Assembly (NCBI GenBank): GCA_951812925.1
Contig: OX638370.1
Location: forward strand, 49,541,948-49,605,947
DNA length: 64,000 nucleotides
Reading direction: 5' to 3'
From: Calliopum simillimum
Taxonomy: Eukaryota > Arthropoda > Insecta > Diptera > Lauxaniidae
How positions within the stretch are numbered: the first letter of the stretch is position 1; each line of letters opens with the position of its first letter. The translations under genes were made by a program, and so were the position numbers. Shown in pieces: positions 21,645 to 31,841 of the stretch. The notes below the pieces were generated by a model, which did no database searches, had not been told where the DNA came from, and was given only the letters and a program-made list of their open reading frames with translations.

Positions 21645-22425
21645 TCTAGTTTTCCTTAAAAAATTCAGCAAGTGGGTTGAGCTTGTTCCCCTGAGGAGTG
21701 CGACGGCAGAAGGAGTCAAAAAGAGAGAGAGAGCATACTCTGGCGAGATTTAGTTTACCCAAGGTGTTGGTGACCGATAATGGCACCTAATTCACCAGCA
21801 GAGTGGTCAAACGATTCGTGGAAGAAGTAGGTATGCGACAGCAGTTCACGACACCCTACACTCCACAGGAGAAAGGGCAAATCGCACCGTAAAAAGAATC
21901 ATAGCACAGTTCACCGGAGAAAATCATCGGAAGTGGGACGACGCGCTCCTCGAGATTACATTGGCAGTCAACACCTGCGTATGTGACTCCACAGAATATA
22001 CACCGGCATACATCGTGCAAGGTCGCGAACTTCGACTTCCTTACAACCTCTACGACGAACGCACGATGGGTGTAGGAACGGTTCCAGAGGACCCCGAAGC
22101 TAAGTCAAGCCGTATGAGCGAAATCTTCACCTTGGTCAGAAGAAGCATGGAGCGCGTGGCGACTGAACAAGAGCGGAACAACAATTTACGGCGACGAGCT
22201 TGGGCCCCAAAAGCAGGAGATCTGGTGTTGGTGAAGCAGCATCATCTCTCTAAGACCATAGAGAATTTCGCAGCGAAACTGGCCCCGAAATTTTATGGGC
22301 CATATCGGGTGGTCAGTTTCACCTCCCCAGTCATTGTAGCGTTGCAGAACGTGAAGGACAATCAAAACCGCACCGCCCACATACGCGAGCTGAAAATATT
22401 CCACGGCGAAGCAGAAGAACAATAA
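21645..22425 (+). pseudogene. Ty3/gypsy-like integrase relic, C-terminal half intact
   Basis: With two or three frame changes, 21645-21960 gives KFSKWVELVPLRSATAEGV, VLVTDNGT, and ANRTVKRIIAQFTGENHRKW. These are the first D region, second D region and the segment after the catalytic Glu. From 21961 to 22425 the frame is continuous: YTPAYIVQGRELRLP, then the C-terminal domain with PKAGDLVLVKQHHLS and KFYGPYRVV. This layout (GRELRLP, then KFxGPYRV) fits insect Ty3/gypsy elements. It is followed by a candidate 3' LTR. The opposite-strand relic at 18806-19810 is a different element. Confidence 0.8.
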
Positions 22426-23760
22426 TCTGTCTTGGAAACGACAGCCACAGCCAGCCCGGCGAGGTAGGAGGGAGTGTGAAGACCCAGAGTTTCCCCTTAG
22501 GAACTCGGTTCCCTGGGTCACAAAACCACTACCCGGCCGCCTTAAATTTTATCAACAATGTGTCAAAAAATAAGACGATGTGCACCATCCGGAAGGGTTG
22601 GCGCATCAGGTTAAATGCAGGCAGAGTCAGCATCTTTCTGTCCCGGCGAAGTAAGGAGGGAGTGTGAAGGCCCAAACTTTCCCCTTAGGAAATTTTTGGG
22701 TCACAAGACCACGGCCCAGCCAAAACAAGATACAGCATGTTCAGATGAATCATAGCATCATCCACACCAACAACACTCAACAGGAAACATTCAACATTCA
22801 TCGGAGAATTTACAAGGATCAGTAAAACTACAAAGTGCTACAGGATCAGCGAGACTAAAAAGTGCTAAAGATCAACAAGGAAAAAAAAACTGCAGAGCAT
22901 TGCTGAGTTACAACAGTGTGCCAAGAAGTAAAACGTGCAACGAAATACCAGTACCAGCGTGATCCAGGATATCATTCCAGAAATAACAGACATAGTGGTG
23001 CTAAGATAGTGATAGTCTTCCCGATCCTGTGGGGACCTTGTTAAACAGAGTGGTTTAAATTTAAGACAGGAAGCATAGATCGTAGAACCGTTGGACCAAG
23101 CTTCACAGGAATACGTGACCCTAAAAAGTCTTCCCGATAATGTGGGGACCTTGTCAAACGGAGTAGTTTAAATTTAAGACAGGAAGCATAGGTCGTAGAA
23201 CCGTTGGACCAAGCTTCACAGGGATATGTAACCCTTAAAAGTCTTCCCGATCCTGTGGGGAACTTGTCAAACGGAGTAGTCTAAATTTAAGACGGTGAAG
23301 TCAGGCAGTAGAACCGTTCGACCAAGATTCACAAGAATACGTGACCCTAAAAAGTCTTCCCGAGCCTGTGAGGACCTTGTCAAACGAAGTAGTTAAATTT
23401 GAGAAAGCGAAGTCAGGTCGTAGAACCGTTGGACCAAGCTTCACAGGAATACGTGACCCTAAAAAGTCTTCCCGATCCTGTGGGGACCTTGTCAAACGGA
23501 GTAGTTCAAATCTAAAACAGTGAAGTCAGGCAGTAGAACCGTTGGACCAAGCTTCACGGGAATACTTGACCCTAAAGTCTTCCCGAGTTGTTAACCTATA
23601 AGTGGAAGTTAGGGCTAGTACTTTTCCTTAGGGACATTGAGGTTAAGCTAGGGACTTGAAATAAATATTTTGTAACGCATCATGAGAAAATAACAATAAA
23701 GAACAAAGTAAAACTGAAACTGCTGTGTTCTAATTTGCAAGAACCTTGGACACCAGAGAG
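22426..23760 (+). mobile_element. Probable 3' end and LTR of the gypsy-like element, rearranged
   Basis: A purine-rich stretch ending AGGAGGGAG precedes TGTGAAGACCCAGAG at 22474, a plausible LTR start. The same junction recurs at 22650-22730 (AGGAGGGAGTGTGAAGGCCC, then TTTCCCCTTAGGAA), so about 190 bp is duplicated in tandem. The rest contains a 113-bp minisatellite and an AATAAAGAACAAAG polyadenylation-like segment near 23695. The LTR end was not located because no 5' copy is in the window. Confidence 0.5.
23012..23590 (+). repeat. Tandem repeat, unit about 113 bp, about 5 copies
   Basis: Units begin AAGTCTTCCCGATCCTGTGG at about 23013, 23127, 23239, 23353 and 23466, with a partial sixth at about 23576. 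Each holds CCGTTGGACCAAGCTTCAC and GAATACGTGACCCTAAA. Divergence between units is low. It lies within the presumed gypsy LTR. Confidence 0.9.
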
Positions 23761-24985
23761 TTTAATCCCAAATTTTGAGAAAATAGCTTCGAGACTATCC
23801 AAAGTTGCTTTGTTTAAAACTGTCAAATATCGGTGCAAAAATTATGTTCAAAAGAAAGACCATATTTACACCTTTATGCATACCAAGTATTTTTTCATTT
23901 ACCATTAGCGTTTTTTTTTTCTGCTGATAAGAACAACGAGTTTTGCCGGTGGAATATGTATTTTGACATAAACTTCGCATAGCCACTGTTTCACAGCAAA
24001 AATCCTGATTCGAATGATTCAAATTTATTTCGATTAATTGCAGTGTGCTTAATTAAAAAAAATTTAAAATAAATTTTTCGCTCGTGTAATGTTGCCGTAT
24101 TCATAAAAAAAAAGTTTTTGTAAATATGGCTTCACTTCAACTAACCTGTAGGAGAATGGCTAGTCCGATTTCAACTAAAAATAAATATTATATATCAATC
24201 AAAAAATTAATTGAAGTTTTCAACTTTTTTTTTTTTTTTTTGTACAGGAAAGCTTAGCGGAAGTGATGCAAAATTTATAAAAATTTTCAAAATTTTAATT
24301 TAATCACTGTAACTCAACTAATTCTTAATCGATTCCAACAAATAATACATCGCTAGAAACATAATTTAATTGGCTTCTAAGCGAAATATTTTTAGTTGAA
24401 ATCGGACTAGCCATTCCCTCTACAGATTAGTTGAAGGAATGTCATGTTTAGAAAAACTGTTTTTTTATGAATACGGCAACATTACACGAGCGAAAAATTT
24501 ATTTATATTTTTTAATTAAGCACACTCCAAGTAATCGAAATAAATTTGAATCACGAGTATTGCTGTGAAATAGTGCACGGTGGTTTTTAAAAAGTTTTAA
24601 TTGTTTGAAAAACCACCCGCGATATTCTTCAGGGATAATGTTGGGGGACCCTTCTTGTGTCAAAATCCGCGAAATCGGACGTCCAGCCGTTTTTTTTTTC
24701 GACATTTTAGTTTTTTAACGATTTTTTGAGTATGTCTCGGTGTTTATATACATATGATGTACACATATATATGCATATAAGTATATATATATTCTTATAT
24801 TTGTTTAATATATATATATACATGCATACATACATACGTACATACATATAAAAGGTATTGTTTCCGCACCATCCATTTTTAAAAAAAATCGGTTTTTTCG
24901 TATTTAAGAAAAACACATACAAAAACCGGAAACAGCAATAGTCATTCCAGATGTGATTTTTGATGCTTAATCCGAACCTGCAGGT

Positions 24986-26193
24986 TCCGATCAAAAAAAG
25001 TATATCAAAAATATATCAAAATGATATCCAAAATTTGTCAGTGACATACTTAATTTTGACAAAAAAAGGATATCACAGTGATATACGGAATGTAACGCTT
25101 TGTGTATATCACCATGATATCAAAAAAAAATATCAAAATGATATCAAAAAAAGATATCAAAATGATTTAAAAAAAAGATATCAAAATGATATCAAAAAAT
25201 GATATCAAAATGATATACAAAAATTGTATTTCAATGATATACAAAATTTGTATATCATTTTGATATTCATTTCTGATACAAAATTGACATAACCAACTTT
25301 GAGTCTGATAACTAAAGCGACGCAGATACTGACAAAATTTTGCAATATTGTATTTGATCGTCGGCAACAAGTTTTTAGAAATTGCCCGCATGCAGCAAAT
25401 GAATGAAGTGCCGGTTTTTTTAACTCAATTATATGTTTGTGCTTTTTCACTTATTTCATGAGAAAATTCACTTACCAAAATTGGCTGCGCGTTCGCTTTC
25501 CATAGTTTTTTTTTTTTCCAACCACAGCTGCATACAACAACTGAATGGAGTGTCGGTTTTTTTTGCACTCAATTATATTTGTGTGCTTTTCACTAATTTC
25601 ATTAGAAAATTCACTTCTTTTACACTAAAATTGACTGCGCGTTTGTCTTCTAAAGTTATCTTTCCATAAAATCCACAAACGAAAACGTTAATTTTGACAT
25701 ATCAGCAGCTGATAAATTTTTGATATCATTTTGATATACATTTCTGATACAAAATTGACATGTTTTTTAATGATATCAAAAATATATCAAAATGATATAC
25801 AAAAATTGTATATCAGCAGCTGACAAATTTTTGATATCATTTTGATATACATTTCTGATACAAAATTGACATGTTTTTCAATGATATCAAAAATATATCA
25901 AAATGATATACCAAAATTGTATATCAGCAGCTGAGAAATTTTTGATATCATTTTGATATACATTTCTGATACAAAATTGACAAGTTTTTCAATGATATCA
26001 AAAATATATCAAAATGATGTACAAAAATTGTATATCAGCAGCTGACAAATTTTTGATATCATTTTGATATACATTTCTGATACAAAATTGACATGTTTTT
26101 CAATAATACCAAAAATATATCAAACATTTTTGATATCATTTTGATATACATTTCTGATAAATGACAAGAACTTGACAAATTTTCTTGATCGGG
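24986..26193. mobile_element. TCCCGATC-family element, copy 2, with expanded 112-bp array
   Basis: Left end TTCCGATCAAAAAAAG, right end TTTTCTTGATCGGG. The left portion (25000-25260) has short iterations of GATATCAAAATGATATC. The array of 112-bp units covers about 25695-26160 with about four copies, against about two in copy 1 (10568-11377). Open frames here translate the repeats (Lys-Arg-Tyr-Gln-Asn-Asp) and are not genes. Confidence 0.85.
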
Positions 26194-26524
26194 CATGGTC
26201 TTAAAATTGCTCTATTACGTTTGGACTTTGAGATATCCTTACATACAAGTTTAAAGGACACCACTTTTTTCCTACTTTTGAGGTTATATAACAAGACAAG
26301 GTAAAATTAAAACATAAAATCTAGTATGACAGCTAATAGTCCTAGCTTTTTTCTTGAAAACTCAATTAAACCGATAACGAAATTTTTTTTTGTCGGAGAT
26401 ATCTTTACCTAAAAAGTTAAAAAAGTGCAAAAACACGATTTTTGGCTATATTGGATGTTATATGCAGGACACACAAAATTATTTTGTGAATTTCTATTAC
26501 CAGTAGCATTTGGCATTATTTTTT

Positions 26525-27160
26525 TTTTAGTTTATTTAAGTAAGTTATTAGTACATTAGAAATTTTTCTTTTGGGTACAACAATCGAGTGCATAACTAGA
26601 TAATATAAATCATTTTAACTAAGATTAATATATAGGTTAAAGAACTGAGATTAAAAATTAATTATTAATAATAACATACATATATTATAAAATCTCATAA
26701 TAAGTAGCAGTTAAGGTAAAGAAGAAAAATAGTTAAATATTAAATGCTTAAAGTTATTCCGGTCAGATACAATCTTTATGTCTCTTGGAAGGGAATTCCA
26801 GAGACGAGTAGCGTTAACGAAAAATAGTTTGATAGAGTTGAGGTATCTAAGTGTTGGCAAAATTAAACTCACATTTCGAGATGATCGACAGAAATTTAGT
26901 TTATTGTATAGATATTGGGGTGTTTTTGTGTATATAATGTTGTGCATAAAGACACAATTTCTAAAATCAAGATAGTTTATAATATTACAGTTAAGTATCC
27001 AAAAGCTAAAGGATGAAACGTGTTCAAACCTGTTAACACCATATACATAGCGGGCTGCGTTATTGTACGCGACTTGTAATTTGTGAAGGGAGCGTGAGTC
27101 CAACTTGCTATAAACTACTTCAGAGTATGTTATTATTGGAACTATAAGTTGTGCAACTAA
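26525..27160 (-). pseudogene. 5'-truncated non-LTR retrotransposon, C-terminal region and 3' UTR
   Basis: On the minus strand, from about 27156, the sequence reads VAQLIVPIITYSEVVYSKLD, then SLHKLQVAYNNAARYVYGVN. The frame is open to 26711, with VNATRLWNSLPRDIK near its end. The L-Q-x-x-x-N-x-x-x-R-Y-x-x-G block and the R-L-W-N-S-L-P block mark the C-terminal region of Jockey/CR1-type polymerases. A 3' UTR of about 190 bp ends in a T run on the plus strand at 26517-26526, that is, a poly(A) tail. The frame is unbroken, so the insertion may be fairly young. It sits inside the CACGGTGG element. Confidence 0.75.
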
Positions 27161-27540
27161 ACAAATTTCAAAAAATTAAAATTTTTTAAAAACCACTGTG
27201 AGTGGTTATGCAAAATTTATGTCTTATATTATTATACTTATTCCACCGACAAATTTCGTTGTTCTTTTCAGCAGAAAAAAAACGCAAACAGTAAACGACA
27301 AAATACTTGATATGCATAAAAGGAGTAAATATGGTCTTTCTTTTGAGCATAATTTTCGCACCGTTATTTGACAGTTTAAAGCAATGCAACGTCTCGAAGC
27401 TATTTGTTCAAAATACTTATTACGACGTGTGAATCTTGACATACTGCCGAAAGATGGCAGTGCCTCACGATTCCTCATGGCTTAAAATTCCCCATGGCTC
27501 ACGATTCACACTTTCTCCTATATATATTTTTAAAGCTGCA

Positions 27541-27705
27541 ATGCTGCGTGCTCTTATATCGCACCGAATAGTTCGCTCGGCTCTCTGTAGCAAATTTTCA
27601 TTCGTGAATTATCACTTTTTGAAGCTCGGCATCCGGGGTTCAAAACAGGTTTTCCGCAGACAACTTTGTATCATTGTGTTCGCAATGAAATTAACTTTAT
27701 CTTGA
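27541..27705 (+). CDS. Possible first exon with mitochondrial-type presequence
   Basis: From ATG 27541 the frame reads MLRALISHRIVRSALCSKFS and continues for 55 codons. The start is rich in Arg, Ser and Leu and lacks acidic residues, as mitochondrial presequences do. TATATATTTTTAAAG lies about 25 bp upstream. A second short coding-like stretch follows at 27737-27831 (LLVLTDLFKLDGIKVDNLTF), preceded by AACAAATGAG and followed by GGTGTATG, which could be splice sites. I recognise neither product, and the link between them is conjecture. It lies downstream of the GPAT gene on the opposite strand. Chance is a real alternative. Confidence 0.2.
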   Translation: MLRALISHRIVRSALCSKFSFVNYHFLKLGIRGSKQVFRRQLCIIVFAMKLTLS

Positions 27706-28188
27706 CATAAAATTTATTAATTCAACAAATGAGTGCAAATTGCTTGTATTGACCGACCTGTTTAAGCTTGACGGGATAAAAGTAGACAACCTTACATTTA
27801 CATATTCTAGAGGCCGTAAAATTTCGATTGGTGTATGTAATTTTATTTTTTTAAAAAGCATTTTTAAATTAATAATAGCCTTGACCAGAATTTTTTATGC
27901 AACCCACTCGCGATATATTTTTTAACGTACTAAATTTGATACAATATAAAATAGTTTTCATCCATTACACAGATCGCTCGTTATTCGTATCTTAGACTAT
28001 ATTTATAATATGGCTGTTACTCACTGAATCATGTACCATACTGATTATTGTACAGGATTCAAATATGTACATAAATTTTTACATATAAGTAGCGCCAATA
28101 GGGCATGATTACTGATCCAACCCTCGAATACATATAGAAAAAATATTAACGAAACGCTTTTTTTTCATGCAGATCGACATTCTGTTTT

Positions 28189-28194
28189 TTATTT
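28189..28194 (-). promoter_or_regulatory. Gpat4: Polyadenylation signal of the GPAT gene
   Basis: AATAAA on the minus strand (TTTATT on plus), about 83 bases after the stop codon at 28277-28279. It is a good distance for the 3' end of this transcript. Confidence 0.55.
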
Positions 28195-28276
28195 TCATAC
28201 AAGAAAATACATGGCTTCAATTTAAAATACAAACCAAACTTAATCAATATAGTGTACAATAAAAGCTAAAAAACAT

Positions 28277-28574
28277 CTATGTATTTTTTAAACGCTTCGC
28301 AAATTCAACCTGCTGCATTTCTTTCCATTCTTTTTTCGGTTTCATTCTTTTGAGCTGTCCATCCCATACTAAATCAACAAGTCCACCTTGTTTGGCAATA
28401 ATACTTTTTACTCTATTTGCGAAATTTATAGCTGATTCGCCATCCTGCCTATACATAGGTGGTAAATACCAAACATCACAAACAATAGCCCATGAAGTCA
28501 TCATCATGTACAAGTATTGCAACATTGAGTATTTAGAACTGTTCCAAAAAGCATCTCCAAAGCGTGGATCGTAC
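28277..28574 (-). CDS. Gpat4: GPAT3/4-type acyltransferase, last coding exon
   Basis: Endoplasmic-reticulum glycerol-3-phosphate acyltransferase, first step of glycerolipid synthesis. The exon encodes YDPRFGDAFWNSSKYSMLQY, then MMMTSWAIVCDVWYLPPM, FANRVKSIIAKQGGLVDLVW and a Lys-rich tail to TAG (28277-28279). These blocks follow the catalytic core in metazoan GPAT3/GPAT4. The acceptor TTTCAAG precedes the first base. One G completes the Lys codon begun in the previous exon (phase 2 junction), giving VAIK|YDPRF as in the family. No frame defects are seen, so the gene is probably functional. C-terminal length fits the family. Confidence 0.92.
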
Positions 28575-28632
28575 CTTGAAATATAAATTCACTTTTATAT
28601 TCGTATATTTTTAATGTATGTTCAAAATATAC

Positions 28633-28889
28633 TTAATAGCAACAGGATAAATAACTCCTCCTACTTCAAAGCTCCCCTTTTTAAACTGCATAACTGAAGT
28701 GTTATTTATACATGTTCCCTCTGGAAAAATAAGAATCGGTGGATTGTTTGGGTCAGAAACATGTTGTTTTAAGCGTTCAGCAACTGCATGTCTGTCTTTT
28801 GCTTCTGCCCGCTCAAACCATATGTGGGGTGAAGCTCTTGCAAGAGCTCTTTGCATTACTCCTAAAAAGCCACCATGACTCTGTCCAAT
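28633..28889 (-). CDS. Gpat4: GPAT3/4-type acyltransferase, catalytic exon with motifs II-IV
   Basis: Encodes IGQSHGGFLGVMQRALARAS, then PHIWFERAEAKDR, LIFPEGTCINNTSVMQFKKG and GGVIYPVAIK. FPEGT is acyltransferase motif III, which binds the glycerol-3-phosphate phosphate; YPVAI is motif IV. Bounded by acceptor TTTTCAATAG and donor AA|GTATAT; 257 bases, entering in phase 0 and leaving with two bases of a codon. The next exon supplies the third base. Membrane-associated on the endoplasmic reticulum in the known family. Intron to the next exon is only 58 bp, typical of flies. Confidence 0.93.
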
Positions 28890-29598
28890 CTATTGAAAAT
28901 TAATAGTAATAAATATCGAAATAAGACAAATAAATTTAAATTGCGAAAGCGTATAAGCGTTAAACATAAAAGCAAATAATGAACATGTTGCGGAGTTAAT
29001 GCGTACTTTTACACTTTATATCTGAAAAGTTTATTAAAGACATATCAATAACATAACCAAATCTCACAGGAATCCATAAAAACTGTTTAAATTAAAATTT
29101 TAAGTTAGTCATACTTTTCCCTTGGTATAAGAATAAGTGCAATTCTTTGTTCTTTAATATATGAACAAAACCGATTTAGAGTTGTCTAAAACAGATAAGT
29201 ACTGTTCTTAATATTAACTAGTAAAGACTATATAAAATACGCTGCTCAAAAAATTAACATTCTAAGATTCCGTTGTGAGATTTCTGTCATCGCCGCCTAA
29301 GCTTAATCAAGGCTAATTTTAAAAAGATAAGTTATCATCTTTTCGCCTGGGATGTAATGAAATATATTCTTCGAAGAATGTGGGAACTTTTTATTTTGTT
29401 TTATTTTAATATTAACGGATAAATTTAATTTATTATTAACGCAAACTATGTCAAAGCACAAATTTCTCTCTTATGGCACAAAAAACGTATTTTCTAAAAG
29501 TTGAATAATCAAAAAAATATGGACAAATAACATATTGTTAGCCAATTTATTCGTTTTAAAATTGCATTGCCGATGCAAACGTCGTGCGATGAAGATAT

Positions 29599-29886
29599 TT
29601 AAAAGCTTATTAGTGGGATAAAAATGAACCATTCCTTATATTCATTGGTGTCAAACTTTAACGGCCTGATATGTAATGCCACAATTTGATAATCGAATTG
29701 ACTTTCATTAAACACTTCATTCGAGTACTTACGTTGTGATGACATATAATCAAATAAAAAGCCACATTTGTAAACACTGGTGCCGCGTAGATGCGGTTGA
29801 TTGGCGGAGAGAGGAACCATTGCATTTTCACTTCTCGGAAGTGACCCCGGTGCATACGTTTTTTTAAACGCTAGGCTATAAGTCAT
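29599..29886 (-). CDS. Unrecognised coding-like frame in a GPAT intron
   Basis: A 95-residue minus-strand frame with balanced composition: PGSLPRSENAMVPLSANQPH, LRGTSVYKCGFLFDYMSSQR, then VALHIRPLKFDTNEYKEW. A consensus donor GTAAGT lies inside it at 29727-29732, so it may instead be an exon ending at 29733 in phase 1. I cannot name the family. It lies on the same strand as the GPAT exons between 28889 and 31182, but its phase does not fit splicing to them. It could be a nested gene, an alternative exon or an old transposon fragment. Confidence 0.3.
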   Translation of the reverse strand: MTYSLAFKKTYAPGSLPRSENAMVPLSANQPHLRGTSVYKCGFLFDYMSSQRKYSNEVFNESQFDYQIVALHIRPLKFDTNEYKEWFIFIPLISF

Positions 29887-29997
29887 ATGATTTTAATACT
29901 TTTATGGCCAAATCGTCACTGGCACACTTCGCTCTCTAATATTGTCGAATATGAATGTAAGCATATTTTAATTTTTTTTACACTTTTGAGAACTTAC

Positions 29998-30083
29998 GCG
30001 ATGATGACAGAAATCTAGCATTCGGATCTCTTACTATAAGGGATAATCCAAATAATTCCAAACTTTGCACATTTTGAAGGCGC
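29998..30083 (-). CDS. Possible 86-bp exon, unknown product
   Basis: Between acceptor TTTTTATAG and donor GTAAGTTC, one frame reads RLQNVQSLELFGLSLIVRDP then NARFLSSS, open throughout. It ends in phase 1 with the base C before GTAAGT, exactly as the possible exon ending at 29733 does. The last bases are alike (GTCATCATCGC and GTCATCACAAC). The pair may be duplicated exons of one unidentified gene. Confidence 0.3.
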
Positions 30084-30765
30084 CTATAAAAAAAAAAATG
30101 GAAAAAAACTTATAAGCTTATTGTGATCATAATAATGTAATGAAATGGGTATGGAGTTACGATAGCAACAAGGAAGCTAACTATTTGACGCCAAAAGGAT
30201 ATTCGCTAATAGTCATTTCATTTTTATTTTGAGTTAAGTCCACGAGAAAATTTAATTTGATGTCAAGAAAATACATACATGTCTACATTTTTGGGACAAG
30301 TTGTGCTTTACACTTTTAACCCCTCTAGGCTGAGCAGTATGTTTTTCAGAGCTATATAAATGCACAAAATTCTATGTTGTTGGTATATTCCACTTCAGTT
30401 TAATTGAATAATGTAAGAACGCCGCTGAACTTTGTACATTAGAAATACTGAAATTTCTTTAAAAAACCATATGTACTTAAGGGTTAAAGAAGTAAAGGGC
30501 GTATTTCGATGACAGTTGAATATTTCAAACGAAGAAATGATACAAAAAAAGCTGAGCACGAAATTTCAGTCTGTGCAAAGCTACAGAATTACTGTCCACA
30601 GAATATTCGTTATAAATTATATATCGCCATTTTCTTAATATGGAAATCTTCCCACCAATAAAGCCCACAATTCCAAGGCAAATAGTGAGATGAGATTTAC
30701 CGATTCATAAGTAAAGCGCGTCGGGACCAATAACATTACTGGAAATATTGGCATTTTGTATAAAC

Positions 30766-30872
30766 AGGCCGTCCATTAATTACGTAAAACCTTCAGATGG
30801 AACGCTTCTTACACTGGAAGAGGGGAGTTCAAAAATTTGGGAAAAACATCTTACGTAATTTATGGACGGCCT
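30766..30872. mobile_element. 107-bp palindromic MITE-like repeat
   Basis: AGGCCGTCCATTAATTACGT on the left pairs with ACGTAATTTATGGACGGCCT on the right. A related phrase (GACGTAATATGTGAACGGCC) occurs at 33137-33158 and a weaker one near 57400. It lies within the GPAT intron. Confidence 0.7.
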
Positions 30873-31181
30873 CATATGTAAAGAGGACCCGGACAGAACA
30901 ACATCGATTGGAAAACTGGACGTCATCACGCCCCAAACTGAATTAAAACATTAGCACTATCCTTCCTGGAGTGGTAGTGTAACGCATGTCAGACAATAGC
31001 TAGTAATTAAAAAAAATATTCGTAAGAATCGTTTCGTACCCTAAGCTAACATAAAAAAAATTTAATTATAAAATTCAAATCGAGGGATAAATGGCCCTTA
31101 TACGTAGTAGAAAAGAAGTTCATAAAATGTGTTTAATATAATATAATACATACAACACAGCGCATGTGTTATCCGACTTAC

Positions 31182-31415
31182 TAGTGAATATGTAGTATCG
31201 CACATCAGTACCAACACATCAATTGGGCTCGTATGGTTGGCAACGCAGATGCCACCTTTTGGTCGATTCTCTATATTGTGGTAATTGATAACAGCTGAAA
31301 GAGCGCTGGATAGTACAGAAAAACAATGGCTCAGAACAGAATGTACCATTTTTCGTTTTCGCTCTCCTTCTGGTAAACATCCAACGAGTGCTGTGCAAGC
31401 AGTAAGCCAAATAAC
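31182..31415 (-). CDS. Gpat4: GPAT3/4-type acyltransferase, alternative exon A (motif I)
   Basis: 78 codons, phase 0 at both ends, between acceptor AAATTTATTAG and donor GTAAGT. It encodes the end of a membrane segment (VIWLTACTALVGCLP), then NYHNIENRPKGGICVANHTS and PIDV. NHTSPID is acyltransferase motif I (H-x4-D), the catalytic base pair. TTYSL joins to IGQSHGG of the next exon as in GPAT4. Exon B just upstream encodes the same segment with different residues. A transcript can contain only one of them and keep the family layout, so mutually exclusive use is inferred. Which exon is used where cannot be read from DNA. Confidence 0.9.
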
Positions 31416-31604
31416 CTAATAAATTTTACATAATTTTCTGTTTTATATATTAAATGATGATGAGACAAAGAAACAATGTACTATGAAAAAATAGTGCGTC
31501 TTAAAAACTAAATTCGAAGCTGAACATTTTTATGGTATGCAGCAACACAACATCAACATAAACGTAGGCATTAATAACAAAAGAAAAAATAAATAAATCC
31601 TTAC

Positions 31605-31841
31605 CAAAGAAAAAGTACAATCTGTTGATAAAATTGCTACGTCCAAAGGTGAAGTGTGATTTGCAACGCAAAAGCCTGTACCCTTTGGTTTAAACTGGCT
31701 ATTATGAAATGTTATTAACGCGGATAAGGAACGTGTGATTAAACGAAATGTTATTTTGAAACACAGTCCAGCACACGGTTCCCTTATAAATTTAAATGGT
31801 ATTAGTGCGACAAAACTATTCGAAACGACAGCGAACACAAC
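31605..31841 (-). CDS. Gpat4: GPAT3/4-type acyltransferase, alternative exon B (motif I)
   Basis: 79 codons, phase 0 at both ends, between acceptor ATTTCAACTAG and donor GTAAGG. It encodes VVFAVVSNSFVALIPFKFIR, then LSALITFHNSQFKPKGTGFC and VANHTSPLDVAILSTDC. Like exon A it begins with a GTT Val codon, carries the full H-x4-D motif and ends in x-x-x-SL. The membrane segment and residues around the active site differ from A, so the isoforms might differ in membrane seating or acyl-CoA preference; that is inference. No frame damage is seen, arguing against a dead exon duplicate. Confidence 0.88.

Larger units (their letters stand above)
24576..27200. mobile_element. CACGGTGG foldback element, copy 3, with two insertions inside
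   Basis: Begins CACGGTGGTTTTTAAAAAG and ends AAAAACCACTGTG, flanked by AGTG (24572-24575 and 27201-27204), a 4-bp target duplication. The left arm is recognisable to about 24980, the middle at 26194-26520, and the right end at 27163-27200. It has been interrupted by the TCCCGATC element (24986-26193) and by a minus-strand non-LTR fragment (26525-27160). Homology to copy 1 resumes on the far side of each interruption. Confidence 0.85.
23765..27430. mobile_element. Older foldback element split by a later insertion
   Basis: The left arm is 23780-24175. Its complement is in two pieces, 24390-24575 and 27201-27425. The joined right arm matches the left across the break: GCTGTGAAATAGTG before the insertion and GTGGTTATGC after it correspond to ATAGCCACTGTTTCACAGC on the left. 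The inserted piece is 24576-27200. Loop sequence 24176-24390 is AT-rich. No transposase frame is present. Confidence 0.85.

Noticed and set aside
23012..23590. CRISPR-like array
   Set aside because: Units are contiguous 113-bp repeats without unique spacers, and the genome is eukaryotic.
24960..25202. Lys-Arg-Tyr-Gln-Asn-Asp repeat protein
   Set aside because: Direct translation of GATATCAAAATGATATC iterations in a transposon.
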